DNA from: Chitinimonas koreensis
GTDB lineage: Bacteria; Pseudomonadota; Gammaproteobacteria; Burkholderiales; Chitinimonadaceae
Assembly (NCBI RefSeq): GCF_014353015.1
Contig: NZ_CP060704.1
Coordinates: 496,001 to 560,000 of the forward strand
Length of the DNA stretch: 64,000 nucleotides
Reading direction: 5' to 3'
Below are positions 1 through 8,524 of this stretch, one piece after another. The position numbers and the translations under genes are program-made. Below the pieces are notes generated by a model, which searched no databases, was not told the origin of the DNA, and saw nothing but the letters and a program-made list of their open reading frames with translations. Each line of letters begins with the position of its first letter. Position 1 is the stretch's first letter.

Positions 1-459
1 TGCCTGCAGGTCCTTCAGGTCGACTTCGATGAATTCCGGCAGGGCGCCCGGCAGGCACTCGACGTCGGCGTCGTTCATCACGTGCGACACAATGCCACCG
101 CCTTGCTTCACGCCAGGAGCCACGTCGCCGTTGACGAAGTGGAACGGCACCTTGGTGTGCAGCTTCTGGTTGGCGTCGACGCGCTGGAAGTCGACGTGCA
201 TGACGATCTGCTTCCAGGGGTGGTATTGGGCGTCGCGCAGCAGCACCGGCTCGCTCTTGCCGTCCACGGTCAGGCTCAGGATGGTGGCGTGGAAGGCCTC
301 TTCCTGCATCGCGTAGTACAGGTTGTTGTGGTCCAGTTCGATGGCAACCGGCTCGCCCGAGCCGTAGATGATGCCGGGAACCTTGCCGGCGCGACGCAGG
401 CGGCGGCTCGCTCCGGTGCCCTGTTCGACGCGCTTGTTGGCGATCACTTCGATGGTCAT
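1..459 (-). CDS. rplY: 50S ribosomal protein L25 (general stress protein Ctc type), 3' end outside window
   Basis: L25 binds 5S rRNA in the large subunit. The minus-strand reading frame opens at 459 (MTIEVIANKRVEQGTGASRR) and runs 153 codons to the window edge without a stop, so it is partial. The N-terminal segment RRLRRAGKVPGIIYG and the later HVDFQRV stretch are characteristic of the L25 domain. The following DVAPGVKQGGGIV region is the start of the C-terminal TL5/CTC domain, so this is the long (about 200 aa) CTC form rather than the 94-aa E. coli form. It lies 82 nt downstream of prs on the same strand and is probably co-transcribed with it; prs-rplY is a common pairing in beta- and gammaproteobacteria. 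Confidence 0.95.
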   Translation of the reverse strand, partial: MTIEVIANKRVEQGTGASRRLRRAGKVPGIIYGSGEPVAIELDHNNLYYAMQEEAFHATILSLTVDGKSEPVLLRDAQYHPWKQIVMHVDFQRVDANQKLHTKVPFHFVNGDVAPGVKQGGGIVSHVMNDADVECLPGALPEFIEVDLKDLQA

Positions 460-541
460 GGGTCTTGCTCCAGTGAAAAATGCACCGCCCGCGACCAGGC
501 GATGCATGGGTAGACGGCCCGCCGGGGCGAGCCGCGAAAGA

Positions 542-1492
542 TCAGTCGACGAAGAGGGTGGAGACCGACTCTTCGTTGTTGATGCGGCGCAGCGTCTCGG
601 CCAACAGCGGGGCCAGGCTGACCACCCGGATGCGCTCGGACTTGCGGGCGGCGTCGCTGAGCGGGATGGTGTCGGTGACCACCAGCTCGTCGAGTTCGGA
701 CTGGGCGATGCGCTCGACCGCGGCGCCGGACAGCACCGGGTGGGTCGAGTAGGCCATCACGCGCTTGGCGCCGTGCTGCTTGAGCGCATCGGCCGCCTTG
801 CACAGCGTGTTGGCGGTGTCGACCATGTCGTCCATGATCAGGCAGGTGCGGCCTTCGACGTCGCCGATGATGTGCATCACCTCGGCCACGTTGGCCTTGG
901 GGCGGCGCTTGTCGATGATGGCCAGCTCGGTGTTGAGCTGCTTGGCCATGGCGCGGGCGCGCAGCACGCCGCCGACGTCGGGCGAGACCACCATCAGGTC
1001 TTCGTAGTTCTTGGTACGGACATCGTCGAGCAGCACCGGGGTGGCGTAGATGTTGTCCACCGGAATGTCGAAGAAGCCCTGGATCTGGTCGGCATGCAGG
1101 TCGACGGTCAGCAGGCGGTCGACGCCTGCGGCCTGCAGCATGTTGGCCACCACCTTGGCCGAGATCGGCACGCGGGCCGAACGCGGGCGGCGATCCTGCC
1201 GCGCGTAGCCGAAGTAGGGCATGGCGGCGGTGATGCGGCCGGCCGAGGCGCGCTTGAGCGCGTCGACCATCAGCAGCACTTCCATCAGGTTGTCGTTGGT
1301 CGGCGCGCAGGTCGACTGCAGCACGAAGACGTCGCGGCCGCGCACGTTCTCCAGCAACTCGACGGTCGCTTCGCCGTCGCTGAACCGGCCCACGCTGGCA
1401 CGGCCGAGCGTGATGTCGAGGTGTTTGACCACGGCCTCCGCCAACTGCGGGTTGGCGTTGCCGGTGAAGACCATCAAGCTCTCGTAGGCCAT
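542..1492 (-). CDS. prs: Ribose-phosphate pyrophosphokinase (PRPP synthetase)
   Basis: Makes phosphoribosyl pyrophosphate from ribose 5-phosphate and ATP for purine, pyrimidine, histidine, tryptophan and NAD synthesis. The product has 316 aa, matching the bacterial class I enzyme. The signature DLHADQIQGFFDIPVDN, the RQDRR flexible-loop motif and the PRPP-binding loop CLIMDDMVDTANT are all present. I chose the ATG at 1492 (MAYESLMVF) because AGGA repeats lie just before it; the in-frame upstream extension would read through the inverted repeat at 1515-1544 and lacks family similarity. It follows tRNA-Gln and precedes rplY. A strong terminator-like hairpin ends 15 nt before the start codon, which suggests attenuation. 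Confidence 0.97.
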   Translation of the reverse strand: MAYESLMVFTGNANPQLAEAVVKHLDITLGRASVGRFSDGEATVELLENVRGRDVFVLQSTCAPTNDNLMEVLLMVDALKRASAGRITAAMPYFGYARQDRRPRSARVPISAKVVANMLQAAGVDRLLTVDLHADQIQGFFDIPVDNIYATPVLLDDVRTKNYEDLMVVSPDVGGVLRARAMAKQLNTELAIIDKRRPKANVAEVMHIIGDVEGRTCLIMDDMVDTANTLCKAADALKQHGAKRVMAYSTHPVLSGAAVERIAQSELDELVVTDTIPLSDAARKSERIRVVSLAPLLAETLRRINNEESVSTLFVD

Positions 1493-1507
1493 GTCCTGAT
1501 TCCTGAC

Positions 1508-1544
1508 AAAAAAAGAAAGCGTGTAATCGTCATTACACGCTTTC
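1508..1544 (-). terminator. Rho-independent terminator or attenuator in the prs leader
   Basis: A perfect 13-bp stem (1515-1527 with 1532-1544, loop CGTC) is followed on the minus strand by seven U residues (A7 at 1508-1514). It sits between tRNA-Gln and prs, only 15 nt before the prs start codon. On the plus strand the stem is followed by GGGTTTTT, so it could work in both directions. Confidence 0.8.
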
Positions 1545-1600
1545 GGGTTTTTCGCATTACGCGAGCGCACTGGCTTCGGCCTCGTACGCTATGGGGTATT

Positions 1601-1675
1601 TGGCAGGGGAGGTAGGGATCGAACCTACGAATGTCGGAATCAAAATCCGATGCCTTACCACTTGGCGACTCCCCT
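1601..1675 (-). tRNA. tRNA-Gln(UUG)
   Basis: The 75-nt minus-strand sequence folds as a cloverleaf: acceptor AGGGGAG pairs with CTCCCCT, followed by G and an encoded CCA. The anticodon loop carries TTG, and GGTTCGATCC forms the T arm. It closely resembles E. coli tRNA-Gln. It begins 18 nt after the ispE stop, so it is probably cut out of the ispE/prs messenger. Confidence 0.97.
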
Positions 1676-1693
1676 ACAACTTGCCCGACCGAA

Positions 1694-2542
1694 TCATTCG
1701 ACTCGATCCAGCAAATCAGACAACGGGTGCTGCGTCATGCTCTCCGCGGCGAATCCTCGCATCGAGGCGGGCAATTGCCCGATCACCGCTTCGGCTTGGG
1801 CCTGGGTATCGAATGCAGCGAATACGCAGGCGCCTGATCCGGTCATCATCGCCTTGCCGTGTTGGCCAAGCCAATCTAGGTATTCGGCGATGATCGGATA
1901 TTTCCGTTTTGCGACTGTTTCCAGGTCATTTCTGACCCCGTCGTTCGGAAAGGCCGCCATTATTATGGGCTTGGTATCGCGTGTCAAGCAGGGGTCGGAA
2001 AAAATCTCAACGGTGGGGACCGATACCGGCGGGATCAGCACCACATACCATTGATGCGGCAGCGAAATCGGCTGCAGCGCCTCGCCGACGCCTTCGGCGA
2101 ACGCATCGCGGCCGAACACGAAGACCGGCACGTCGGCGCCCAGGCGCAGGCCCAGAGCCTGCAGGCTCTGCCGCGACAGGCCGAGCCGCCACAGATGGTT
2201 GAGCGCGATCAGCGCGGTGGCGGCATCGGAGCTGCCGCCGCCGAGGCCGCCGCCCATCGGCAGCCGCTTGTCGACGCGCAGCCGGCAGCCCTGGCGGCAG
2301 CCGGTCTCGGCCTGCAAGAGGCGCGCCGCGCGCACGATCAGGTCGCTGTCGGCCGGCACGCCAGGCAGCGGGTTCTCGTGCACCACCTCGCCGCTGTCGT
2401 CGACGGCGACATGCAGCGTGTCGCCGAAGTCGATCAGGCGGAATACCGTCTGCAGCAGGTGATAGCCGTCGGCGCGGCGGCCGGTGACGTGCAGGAACAG
2501 GTTGAGCTTGGCGGGGGCGGGGAAGGCGTGGAACTCGGTCAT
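1694..2542 (-). CDS. ispE: 4-diphosphocytidyl-2-C-methyl-D-erythritol kinase
   Basis: Phosphorylates CDP-methylerythritol in the MEP (non-mevalonate) isoprenoid pathway. The product is 282 aa, as expected. The N-terminus FPAPAKLNLFLHVTGRRADGYH and the GHMP-kinase ATP loop PMGGGLGGGSSDAA are diagnostic. The ATG at 2542 overlaps the lolB stop by 4 nt (ATGA), so translation is probably coupled. The TPR-lipoprotein/lolB/ispE/tRNA/prs order is typical of beta- and gammaproteobacteria. Confidence 0.97.
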   Translation of the reverse strand: MTEFHAFPAPAKLNLFLHVTGRRADGYHLLQTVFRLIDFGDTLHVAVDDSGEVVHENPLPGVPADSDLIVRAARLLQAETGCRQGCRLRVDKRLPMGGGLGGGSSDAATALIALNHLWRLGLSRQSLQALGLRLGADVPVFVFGRDAFAEGVGEALQPISLPHQWYVVLIPPVSVPTVEIFSDPCLTRDTKPIIMAAFPNDGVRNDLETVAKRKYPIIAEYLDWLGQHGKAMMTGSGACVFAAFDTQAQAEAVIGQLPASMRGFAAESMTQHPLSDLLDRVE

Positions 2543-3102
2543 TGCGTGGAGGGAGTATCGAATTGCCAATCGGACAGCACGATGCGGACCTCGAGGTCGG
2601 GCCGGCTCAGCGTCAGCCGTTCGGGGGCGCCGGCGGTCGTGCCGCGGAAGCGGATCGACCAGCCGTCCTGTTCGAGCACGCGCTCGTCGACTTCGCGGCG
2701 CCATTGCGCCGGGCGCGACGGATCGGCCAGGCCGAGCAGCCAGTAGCGCAGGCCGTAGGCTGGCAATCGCCAGCCGAGCTCGCGCTCGCTCAGCGTCTCG
2801 ACATCGTCGGCGCTGCGGGCTTTGCCGGCGCTGTCGTAATAGCGTGCGCCGCCCGGTTCCAGCTCCAGCCGCGCCACCACCTGGCCGAGCGGATTGCTGA
2901 CGTCGACGCGGTCGACGTCCTGCGCATGCGCCCAGCTGAAGCTCGCGCTATAGCCCTTGCCGGCCGCGTTGACGCCGATGCGGCCGCTCACGCTGTATTG
3001 GCCGGGCAGGCCGCTCGGCGCCGGCGGCGCCATGGACGGGGTGGCGCAGGCCGCCAGCAGCAGGGCCGCCACGGCGGCGGCCAGGAATCTCGTCGGCTGC
3101 AT
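2539..3102 (-). CDS. lolB: Outer-membrane lipoprotein receptor LolB
   Basis: Accepts lipoproteins from the periplasmic carrier LolA and inserts them in the outer membrane. The 187-aa product begins with a lipoprotein signal peptide ending in lipobox LAAC (Cys19). The following YSVSGRIGVNAAGKGYSASFSW is the conserved first strands of the LolB half-barrel. The next position, a Pro-free ATPSM, has no Asp+2 retention signal, which fits outer-membrane sorting. It lies 4 nt downstream of the TPR lipoprotein gene and overlaps ispE. Confidence 0.93.
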   Translation of the reverse strand: MQPTRFLAAAVAALLLAACATPSMAPPAPSGLPGQYSVSGRIGVNAAGKGYSASFSWAHAQDVDRVDVSNPLGQVVARLELEPGGARYYDSAGKARSADDVETLSERELGWRLPAYGLRYWLLGLADPSRPAQWRREVDERVLEQDGWSIRFRGTTAGAPERLTLSRPDLEVRIVLSDWQFDTPSTQ

Positions 3103-3106
3103 CGGC

Positions 3107-4888
3107 CTACTTCCCGGTCAGCCGCTGGATGGTTTCGGTCAGCACCTCGTGGTCGGGATCGAGCCGCGCGCCCTGGGCCCAGACCTTGCGCGCCTCGCCC
3201 TGCTTGCCCGAGCGCCACAGCGCTTCGCCGTAGTGGGCGGCGATTTCCGGATCCTGCAGCGCGCCGAAGGCGCGGCCCAGCCATTGCACGCCCTCGGCCA
3301 GCTTGCCGCGGCGCAGCATCAGCCAGCCCATGCTGTCGAGGATCACCGGATTGTCCGGTTCCTTGGCCAGCGCCTGGCGCAGCAGCGCCTCGGCCTCGTC
3401 GAAGCGCTCGGTGCGGTTGGCCAGCGTGTAGCCGAGCGCATTGAGCGCCAGCGCGCTGTCGGGATTCAGCGCCAGGTAGCGGCGCAGATCGGATTCGGCC
3501 GCGCCGACGTCGCCGAGCTGGTCGAACACCAGCGAGCGGTCGTACAGCAGGTCGGCGTTGTCCGGATGGGCGAGCAGGCCGGCGTCGAGCGTGGCGCGCG
3601 CCTGCTTCAGGTCCTTCAGCTCGCGCCAGACCTGCGCCTCGAGCTGGGTGCGCGTCACCTTGTCGGCGTCGCTCTGGCCGGGCAGCCGCTGCAGGGCGGC
3701 CAGCGCCGCCGCGCGGTTGCCGAGCTTGGCCTCGATGCGCGCCAGCCGGGTGGCGGCCTGCACGCCGAGCTCGCCGTCGCCGACCTGGGCATAGTGGTCG
3801 CGCGCGGCGGTGAGCTTGAATTGCTCTTCGGCCGCCACGCCGAGGTAGTAGCGCAGCGTGTCGGGCTTGCCCACGCCGAGCGCCAGCGCGCGCGTCAGCG
3901 CGGCCTCGGCCTGCGGATAGCGGCGCAGCTGCAGCGCCGACAGCGCCTCGCCGACCGCGTATTCGGTCTCGCCCGGGTAGTCGCGGCCGAGCGCGGCGAA
4001 GGCCTGGCCCGCTTCGTCGTAGCGCTTGAGGTCGGCCAGCTCGCGCGCCAATGCGGCGCGCAGCTCGCGCGACTTGGGCAGGCGTGCGCTGGCGGCCTTC
4101 AGGTAGGCGACCGCCGCCTCGGGCGAACGCGCCTCGGTCAGCGCCGCGCGGTAGAGGATGCCGGCCTCCCAGTCGGGCTTGCGGCGCACCGCCTCGTCGG
4201 CGGCGGCCAGCGCGGCGTCGGGCTGGCCGGCGTTGTTGGCGGCGACCGCGATCGACAGCGCCGCCTCGGGCAGGTCGGGATAGTCGCCCGCCAGCCGGCG
4301 CACCAGCAGCAATACCGCCTGCTTGTCGACCTGCGGCGTCCACAGCGTATGCAGCTGCATGAAGATGCCGGCCGCGTCCTTGGGCCGGTCGGCCAGCCAG
4401 GACCTGAGCTCGGCCTCGGCCTCGCCGAGCCGGCCGCCGCGGGCCAGCAGGCTCAGCAGCGTCTGGCGCGGCAGCAGCGCGCCGGGCTCGAGCGTGCGCC
4501 ACAGCTGGGCGGCCGCCAGCGCGTTGTCGTACTTGCCGGCCGAGAAGCCGATCTCGACCGCGCGCCGCGCAGCGCGCGGGTCGCGGGTGCGGCGGGCGAG
4601 TTCGAGCCAGGTGTCGGCGGCGAGCCGGCGGTCGCCCTGCTGGGCGGCGATGTCGCCCAGCAGGAAGCCGAACAGCAGCTCCTTGGTCAGCGCCTGCTTC
4701 GGATAGAGCGCTTCGTCCTTGTCCTCGGCAGCCGCGGCCGGGGCTGGCTCCGGATCGGGCCGGCTCTCGGCGGCATCGGGCGTGTTCGTCGCCGGCGTGG
4801 CGCCGGGAGCCTGCGGTGCCGCGCAGCCGGCGAGCAGTGCGATCAGCAGCGCGGCGAGGCCGCCGCGGGCGTGTAGGTGTTTCGACAT
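3107..4888 (-). CDS. Tetratricopeptide-repeat lipoprotein
   Basis: The 593-aa product has a lipoprotein signal with lipobox LLAGC (Cys22), a low-complexity Ala/Pro/Glu linker to about residue 65, and then repeated helical units rich in the TPR pattern. The C-terminal repeats (LLYDRSLVFDQLGDVGAAES, ALNALGYTLANRTERFDEAE, ILDSMGWLMLRRGKLAEGV) are the clearest. This gene commonly sits immediately upstream of lolB in betaproteobacteria, but its function is not firmly known. A role as a scaffold in envelope or lipoprotein biogenesis is inference from the neighbourhood. I chose the ATG at 4888 because the signal peptide starts there; an in-frame upstream extension runs antisense through mutM and is not credible. 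Confidence 0.85.
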   Translation of the reverse strand: MSKHLHARGGLAALLIALLAGCAAPQAPGATPATNTPDAAESRPDPEPAPAAAAEDKDEALYPKQALTKELLFGFLLGDIAAQQGDRRLAADTWLELARRTRDPRAARRAVEIGFSAGKYDNALAAAQLWRTLEPGALLPRQTLLSLLARGGRLGEAEAELRSWLADRPKDAAGIFMQLHTLWTPQVDKQAVLLLVRRLAGDYPDLPEAALSIAVAANNAGQPDAALAAADEAVRRKPDWEAGILYRAALTEARSPEAAVAYLKAASARLPKSRELRAALARELADLKRYDEAGQAFAALGRDYPGETEYAVGEALSALQLRRYPQAEAALTRALALGVGKPDTLRYYLGVAAEEQFKLTAARDHYAQVGDGELGVQAATRLARIEAKLGNRAAALAALQRLPGQSDADKVTRTQLEAQVWRELKDLKQARATLDAGLLAHPDNADLLYDRSLVFDQLGDVGAAESDLRRYLALNPDSALALNALGYTLANRTERFDEAEALLRQALAKEPDNPVILDSMGWLMLRRGKLAEGVQWLGRAFGALQDPEIAAHYGEALWRSGKQGEARKVWAQGARLDPDHEVLTETIQRLTGK

Positions 4889-4930
4889 GCGTTGATTGTC
4901 CTTGGCCGCCTCGGGCGGCAATGGCGGCCA

Positions 4931-4939
4931 TGCTATAGT
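4931..4939 (+). promoter_or_regulatory. Possible extended -10 promoter for mutM
   Basis: TGCTATAGT matches an extended -10 (TGnTATAAT-like) element 51 nt upstream of the mutM start, within the 102-nt divergent gap between mutM and the TPR lipoprotein gene. No convincing -35 is visible. Confidence 0.4.
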
Positions 4940-4990
4940 CGGCCGCTCTTTTATCTTAACCCGTTCCGACCGCGCTTCCAGGCCGACACC

Positions 4991-5809
4991 ATGCCCGAAT
5001 TGCCCGAAGTTGAAACGACCCGGCGCGGCATCGAGACGGCCTTGACCGGGCGCACCCTGCTCGGCGCGACAGTGCGCGAGCCGCGCCTGCGCTGGCCGAT
5101 CCCGCCCGATCTGGCGGAACGGGTGGCGGGGCGCACGGTGCAGCGGGTCTGGCGTCGCGCCAAGTACCTGTTGTTGGACATCGGCGACGCGCATTTGATT
5201 CTCCACCTCGGCATGTCCGGCAGCCTGCGGGTGCTGAGCGGCCCCACGCCGCCCGAGCGGCACGACCACGTCGACCTCGAGCTCGACGACGGCTGCCTGC
5301 TGCGCTACCGGGATCCGCGCCGTTTCGGCGCGCTGCTGTGGGTGCCCGGCGATCCGCTGCGGCACGCGCTGCTGGCCTCGCTCGGCCCCGAGCCGCTCGA
5401 AGCGGGTTTCGATGCCGACTACCTGCGCGGCGCGCTCAAGGGCAAGTCGACGGCGATCAAGCTGGCGCTGATGGACAACCACCTGGTGGTCGGCGTCGGC
5501 AACATCTACGCCAACGAATCGCTGTTCCGCGCCGGCATCGCGCCGCAGCGGCCGGCCGGCAAGCTGACCCGGCCGCAATGCGAGCGGCTGGTGCAGACCG
5601 TGCGCGAGACCCTGGCCGAGGCCATCGTGGCCGGCGGCAGCACGCTGCGCGATTTCGTCGACAGCGCCGGCAAGCCCGGCTATTTCCAGCAGCGCTATTT
5701 CGTCTACGGCCGCACCGAGGAGCCCTGCCTGCGCTGCGGCACGCCGATCCGCCAGGCGCGGCTGGGCCAGCGTTCCACCTACTGGTGCCCGGAGTGCCAG
5801 CCACGCTGA
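4991..5809 (+). CDS. mutM: Formamidopyrimidine-DNA glycosylase / AP lyase
   Basis: Excises 8-oxoguanine and ring-opened purines and cleaves the abasic strand by beta,delta-elimination. The 272-aa product starts MPELPEVETTRRG, giving the catalytic Pro2-Glu3 after Met removal. It has the KYLLL lysine region, the conserved KSTAIKLALMDNHLVVGVGNIYANE helix-two-turn-helix, and a C-terminal zinc finger CLRC-X16-CPEC. I chose the start at 4991 because the active-site proline must be residue 2; the longer open frame upstream is not used. Transcription diverges from the lolB operon. Confidence 0.97.
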   Translation: MPELPEVETTRRGIETALTGRTLLGATVREPRLRWPIPPDLAERVAGRTVQRVWRRAKYLLLDIGDAHLILHLGMSGSLRVLSGPTPPERHDHVDLELDDGCLLRYRDPRRFGALLWVPGDPLRHALLASLGPEPLEAGFDADYLRGALKGKSTAIKLALMDNHLVVGVGNIYANESLFRAGIAPQRPAGKLTRPQCERLVQTVRETLAEAIVAGGSTLRDFVDSAGKPGYFQQRYFVYGRTEEPCLRCGTPIRQARLGQRSTYWCPECQPR

Positions 5810-6027
5810 AAATGCTTTGCGGCCCAAGGTTGCCGGATTCGGCGCGGTGTCCGGCGGATGACCGCATCTCGAGATATTGCGGATGAATGGCGCCCTGCCG
5901 CGAGGAGCGGCAAGCGATGGCCGATGGCCGCGCTTGCGCGGCGGCGGGGCGCGTTATTTAATGACAACTGGTTTTTTAAATTGCCGGGCGCGCACAATCC
6001 AATAACGGCCGCCTTGAGGATATAAAG

Positions 6028-7986
6028 ATGGGGCATGACAACCTGGTGGCCAATTTCGAGGCCTACAGCGAATGGCGCGGCAAGCTGATCCAGAGCATCG
6101 GCGATTTGCAGCGCTGGCTGTCGGAACAGGATCTGAACGACGCGCAGACCAATATGCGCATCCAGCATCTCCTGGACAAGCTGCGCGACGACAAGCTCAA
6201 CATCGCCTTCGTCGCCGAATTCTCGCGCGGCAAATCCGAGCTCATCAACGCGATTTTCTTCGCCGAATACAAGCAGCGCGTGCTGCCTTCGTCGGCCGGC
6301 CGCACCACGATGTGCCCGACCGAATTGCAATACGACCCGTCGCGCCCCAATTGCATCCAGCTTTTGCCGATCGAAACGCGCGCCGGCGATACCACCACCT
6401 CCGAATACAAGCGTTATCCCGACGAATGGGTGTCGGTCGCGCTCGACATCGAATCGGGCGAGGCGATGCTGGCCGCCTTCCAGCAGGTCGGCCAGAAGAA
6501 ATGGGTGCCGGTCGAGGAGGCCAAGAAATACGGCCTGTTCGACGAAAGCGACCCCGATCACAAGCTGTCGGTGCAGAACGGCCAGATCGAAATCCCGTGC
6601 TGGCGCCACGCCACCATCAATTTCCCGCATCCGCTGCTCAAGCAGGGTCTCGTCATCCTCGATACGCCGGGTCTCAATGCGATCGGTACCGAGCCGGAAC
6701 TGACGCTGAACCTGCTGCCCAATGCCCACGCGATCCTGTTCATCCTGGCGGCCGACACCGGCGTGACCAAGACCGACATCGACGTCTGGCGCAACCATAT
6801 CGGCCGTGCCCAAGGCGGCCAGCGCGGCCGGCTGGTGGTGCTCAACAAGATCGACGGCCTGTGGGACAGCCTCAAGAGCGAGGCCGAGGTCGAGGCCGAG
6901 ATCGACAAGCAGGTGCGCACCAGCGCCGAGCTGCTCGGCATCCGCACCAGCCAGGTATTCCCGGTCTCGGCCCAGAAGGGCCTGGTCGGCAAGATCAACG
7001 ACGACGCCGAACTGCTGGCCAAAGCCCGGCTGGCGCCGCTGGAGAAGGCGCTGTCGGAGGACCTGATCCCGTTCAAGCAGGAGATCGTGCGCGACAACAG
7101 CCAGACCGAGGTCGAGGACGTGGTGCTGTCGACGCGCGGCATCCTCAATGCGCGGCGCGAGGGCGTGAAGGAGCAGCTCGACGAATTGACCGCGCTGCGC
7201 GGCAAGAACCGCGACGTGATCGAGCACATGCTGGACAAGATCCAGGAAGAGAAGACCCACTTCGAGCGCGGCATGCAGCGCTTCCAGGCCTTGCGCAGCG
7301 TGTTTTCGCAGCAGACCAACGTGCTGTTCGGCTATCTCGGCGTCGACGGCCTGCGCAATCGCATTACCCGCATCCGCAGCGAAATGGACGGCGCTTCGCT
7401 GTCGTCGGGCCTGACCGGCGCGATGCAGAAATTCTTCAAGGACGTGAATGCCAACATCACCAAGTCGGCCGAGCAGGTGGCCGAGATCCAGGCGATGATG
7501 GCCGGCATGTACAAGAAATTCAGCGAGGAGCACGGCCTCGGCGCCGTCACGCCGCCACCGTTCTCGACGCTGAAATACCATAAGGAAATCGCCCGGCTGG
7601 AGAAGAGTTTCCACGAGCATTTCAATACCTTCGGCGTGATCCTGACCACCTCGCAGAGCAAGCTCACGCAGAAGTTCTTCGAGACCATCGCCAGCCGCGT
7701 GGTTTATGTCTACGAAGTGGCCAACCGCGATGTGGAGAATTGGCTCAAGGCCGTGATGGCGCCGATGGAAACCCAGGTGCGCGAACACCAGATGCAATTG
7801 CGCCGCCGGCTCGAGAGCGTCAAGCGCATTCATAAGGCGACCGATACGCTCGAAGACCGGATCGAGGAATTGAGCGAAATCGACGCTGGTATCCGCCAGC
7901 AATTGGGCGAACTCGACGTGCGGCTCAAGCGCGCATATGAGGCGCTGAATCAGCCTATGCGGCCGGCTGCGAGACACGCGGCCTGA
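6028..7986 (+). CDS. Dynamin-family large GTPase
   Basis: The 652-aa product has a dynamin-type GTPase domain: G1 loop AEFSRGKS (residues 63-70), switch-I threonines in SSAGRTTMCPTE (93-94), G3 DTPG (212-215) and G4 NKID (273-276). The region after about residue 330 is mostly long charged helices with coiled-coil character. No transmembrane segment or signal peptide is evident, so it is probably cytosolic or peripheral to membrane. Bacterial dynamin-like proteins remodel membranes or act in stress, phage defence and, for E. coli CrfC, replication-linked processes. I cannot assign a specific role. It stands alone, with GAGGA before the ATG and a small hairpin terminator after it; the H-NS-family gene follows in the same direction. 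Confidence 0.85.
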   Translation: MGHDNLVANFEAYSEWRGKLIQSIGDLQRWLSEQDLNDAQTNMRIQHLLDKLRDDKLNIAFVAEFSRGKSELINAIFFAEYKQRVLPSSAGRTTMCPTELQYDPSRPNCIQLLPIETRAGDTTTSEYKRYPDEWVSVALDIESGEAMLAAFQQVGQKKWVPVEEAKKYGLFDESDPDHKLSVQNGQIEIPCWRHATINFPHPLLKQGLVILDTPGLNAIGTEPELTLNLLPNAHAILFILAADTGVTKTDIDVWRNHIGRAQGGQRGRLVVLNKIDGLWDSLKSEAEVEAEIDKQVRTSAELLGIRTSQVFPVSAQKGLVGKINDDAELLAKARLAPLEKALSEDLIPFKQEIVRDNSQTEVEDVVLSTRGILNARREGVKEQLDELTALRGKNRDVIEHMLDKIQEEKTHFERGMQRFQALRSVFSQQTNVLFGYLGVDGLRNRITRIRSEMDGASLSSGLTGAMQKFFKDVNANITKSAEQVAEIQAMMAGMYKKFSEEHGLGAVTPPPFSTLKYHKEIARLEKSFHEHFNTFGVILTTSQSKLTQKFFETIASRVVYVYEVANRDVENWLKAVMAPMETQVREHQMQLRRRLESVKRIHKATDTLEDRIEELSEIDAGIRQQLGELDVRLKRAYEALNQPMRPAARHAA

Positions 7987-8013
7987 ACTTTCAAATAATT
8001 CATATGTCATATT

Positions 8014-8038
8014 CGCCGCCATGTGCGGCGATTTTATT
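8014..8038 (+). terminator. Rho-independent terminator after the dynamin-like gene
   Basis: Stem CGCCGC (8014-8019) pairs with GCGGCG (8025-8030) and is followed by ATTTTATTT. It lies 28 nt after the stop of the dynamin-like gene. Confidence 0.6.
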
Positions 8039-8129
8039 TGGCGACGGGTTGATGAATTGAATTATCCGCTGCATAATCGACTCAGTCTTTCGACCATAAA
8101 CTGCTTGCGTAGTACTAGGAGAATGAAAA

Positions 8130-8453
8130 ATGGTGGATTTGTCCGGTCTGGCGCTGCCAGCGCTTTATCAGCTGCAAAAAGACCTCGAGCGTGAGATCGC
8201 CCGCCGCAAGGTCGAAGACAAGCAAAAGGCCATTGCCGACCTGCAAAAGCTCGCAGCCGACCGTGGCTTCAGCCTCAATGAACTGATCGGCGCCGAAGTG
8301 CCGAGCAAGCGCGCCGGCGGCAAGCGTGGTCCGGTGGCGGCCCAGTTCAAGAACCCGGCCAACGACCAGACCTGGAGCGGCCGTGGCCGCAAGCCGCAAT
8401 GGGTGGTCGACCACCTGGCCAAGGGCGGCAGCATCGAAGACCTGCGCGTTTAA
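8130..8453 (+). CDS. H-NS family nucleoid-associated protein
   Basis: The 107-aa product has an N-terminal oligomerisation helix (about residues 8-47), a basic linker (KRAGGKRGP, 60-68) and the C-terminal H-NS DNA-binding motif TWSGRGRKPQWV (81-92). This is the betaproteobacterial short form, related to Burkholderia and Ralstonia H-NS-like proteins, which silence AT-rich foreign DNA. The strong AGGAG-like ribosome-binding site precedes the ATG, and a long symmetrical terminator follows at once, so it is monocistronic. The dynamin-like gene is upstream, but nothing in the sequence shows a functional link. Confidence 0.92.
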   Translation: MVDLSGLALPALYQLQKDLEREIARRKVEDKQKAIADLQKLAADRGFSLNELIGAEVPSKRAGGKRGPVAAQFKNPANDQTWSGRGRKPQWVVDHLAKGGSIEDLRV

Positions 8454-8478
8454 TACGCCGGTCGGCCCGGGATCCCGG

Positions 8479-8524
8479 GGCCCAAGAAAAAAGGAAGCCG
8501 TCGCGCTTCCTTTTTTCTTGGGCC
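8479..8524 (+). terminator. Strong bidirectional terminator after the H-NS-family gene
   Basis: A 20-bp inverted repeat (8479-8498 with 8505-8524) encloses a 6-nt loop. Its arms hold A6 and T6 tracts, so it can terminate in both directions. It begins 26 nt after the stop codon. Confidence 0.9.
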
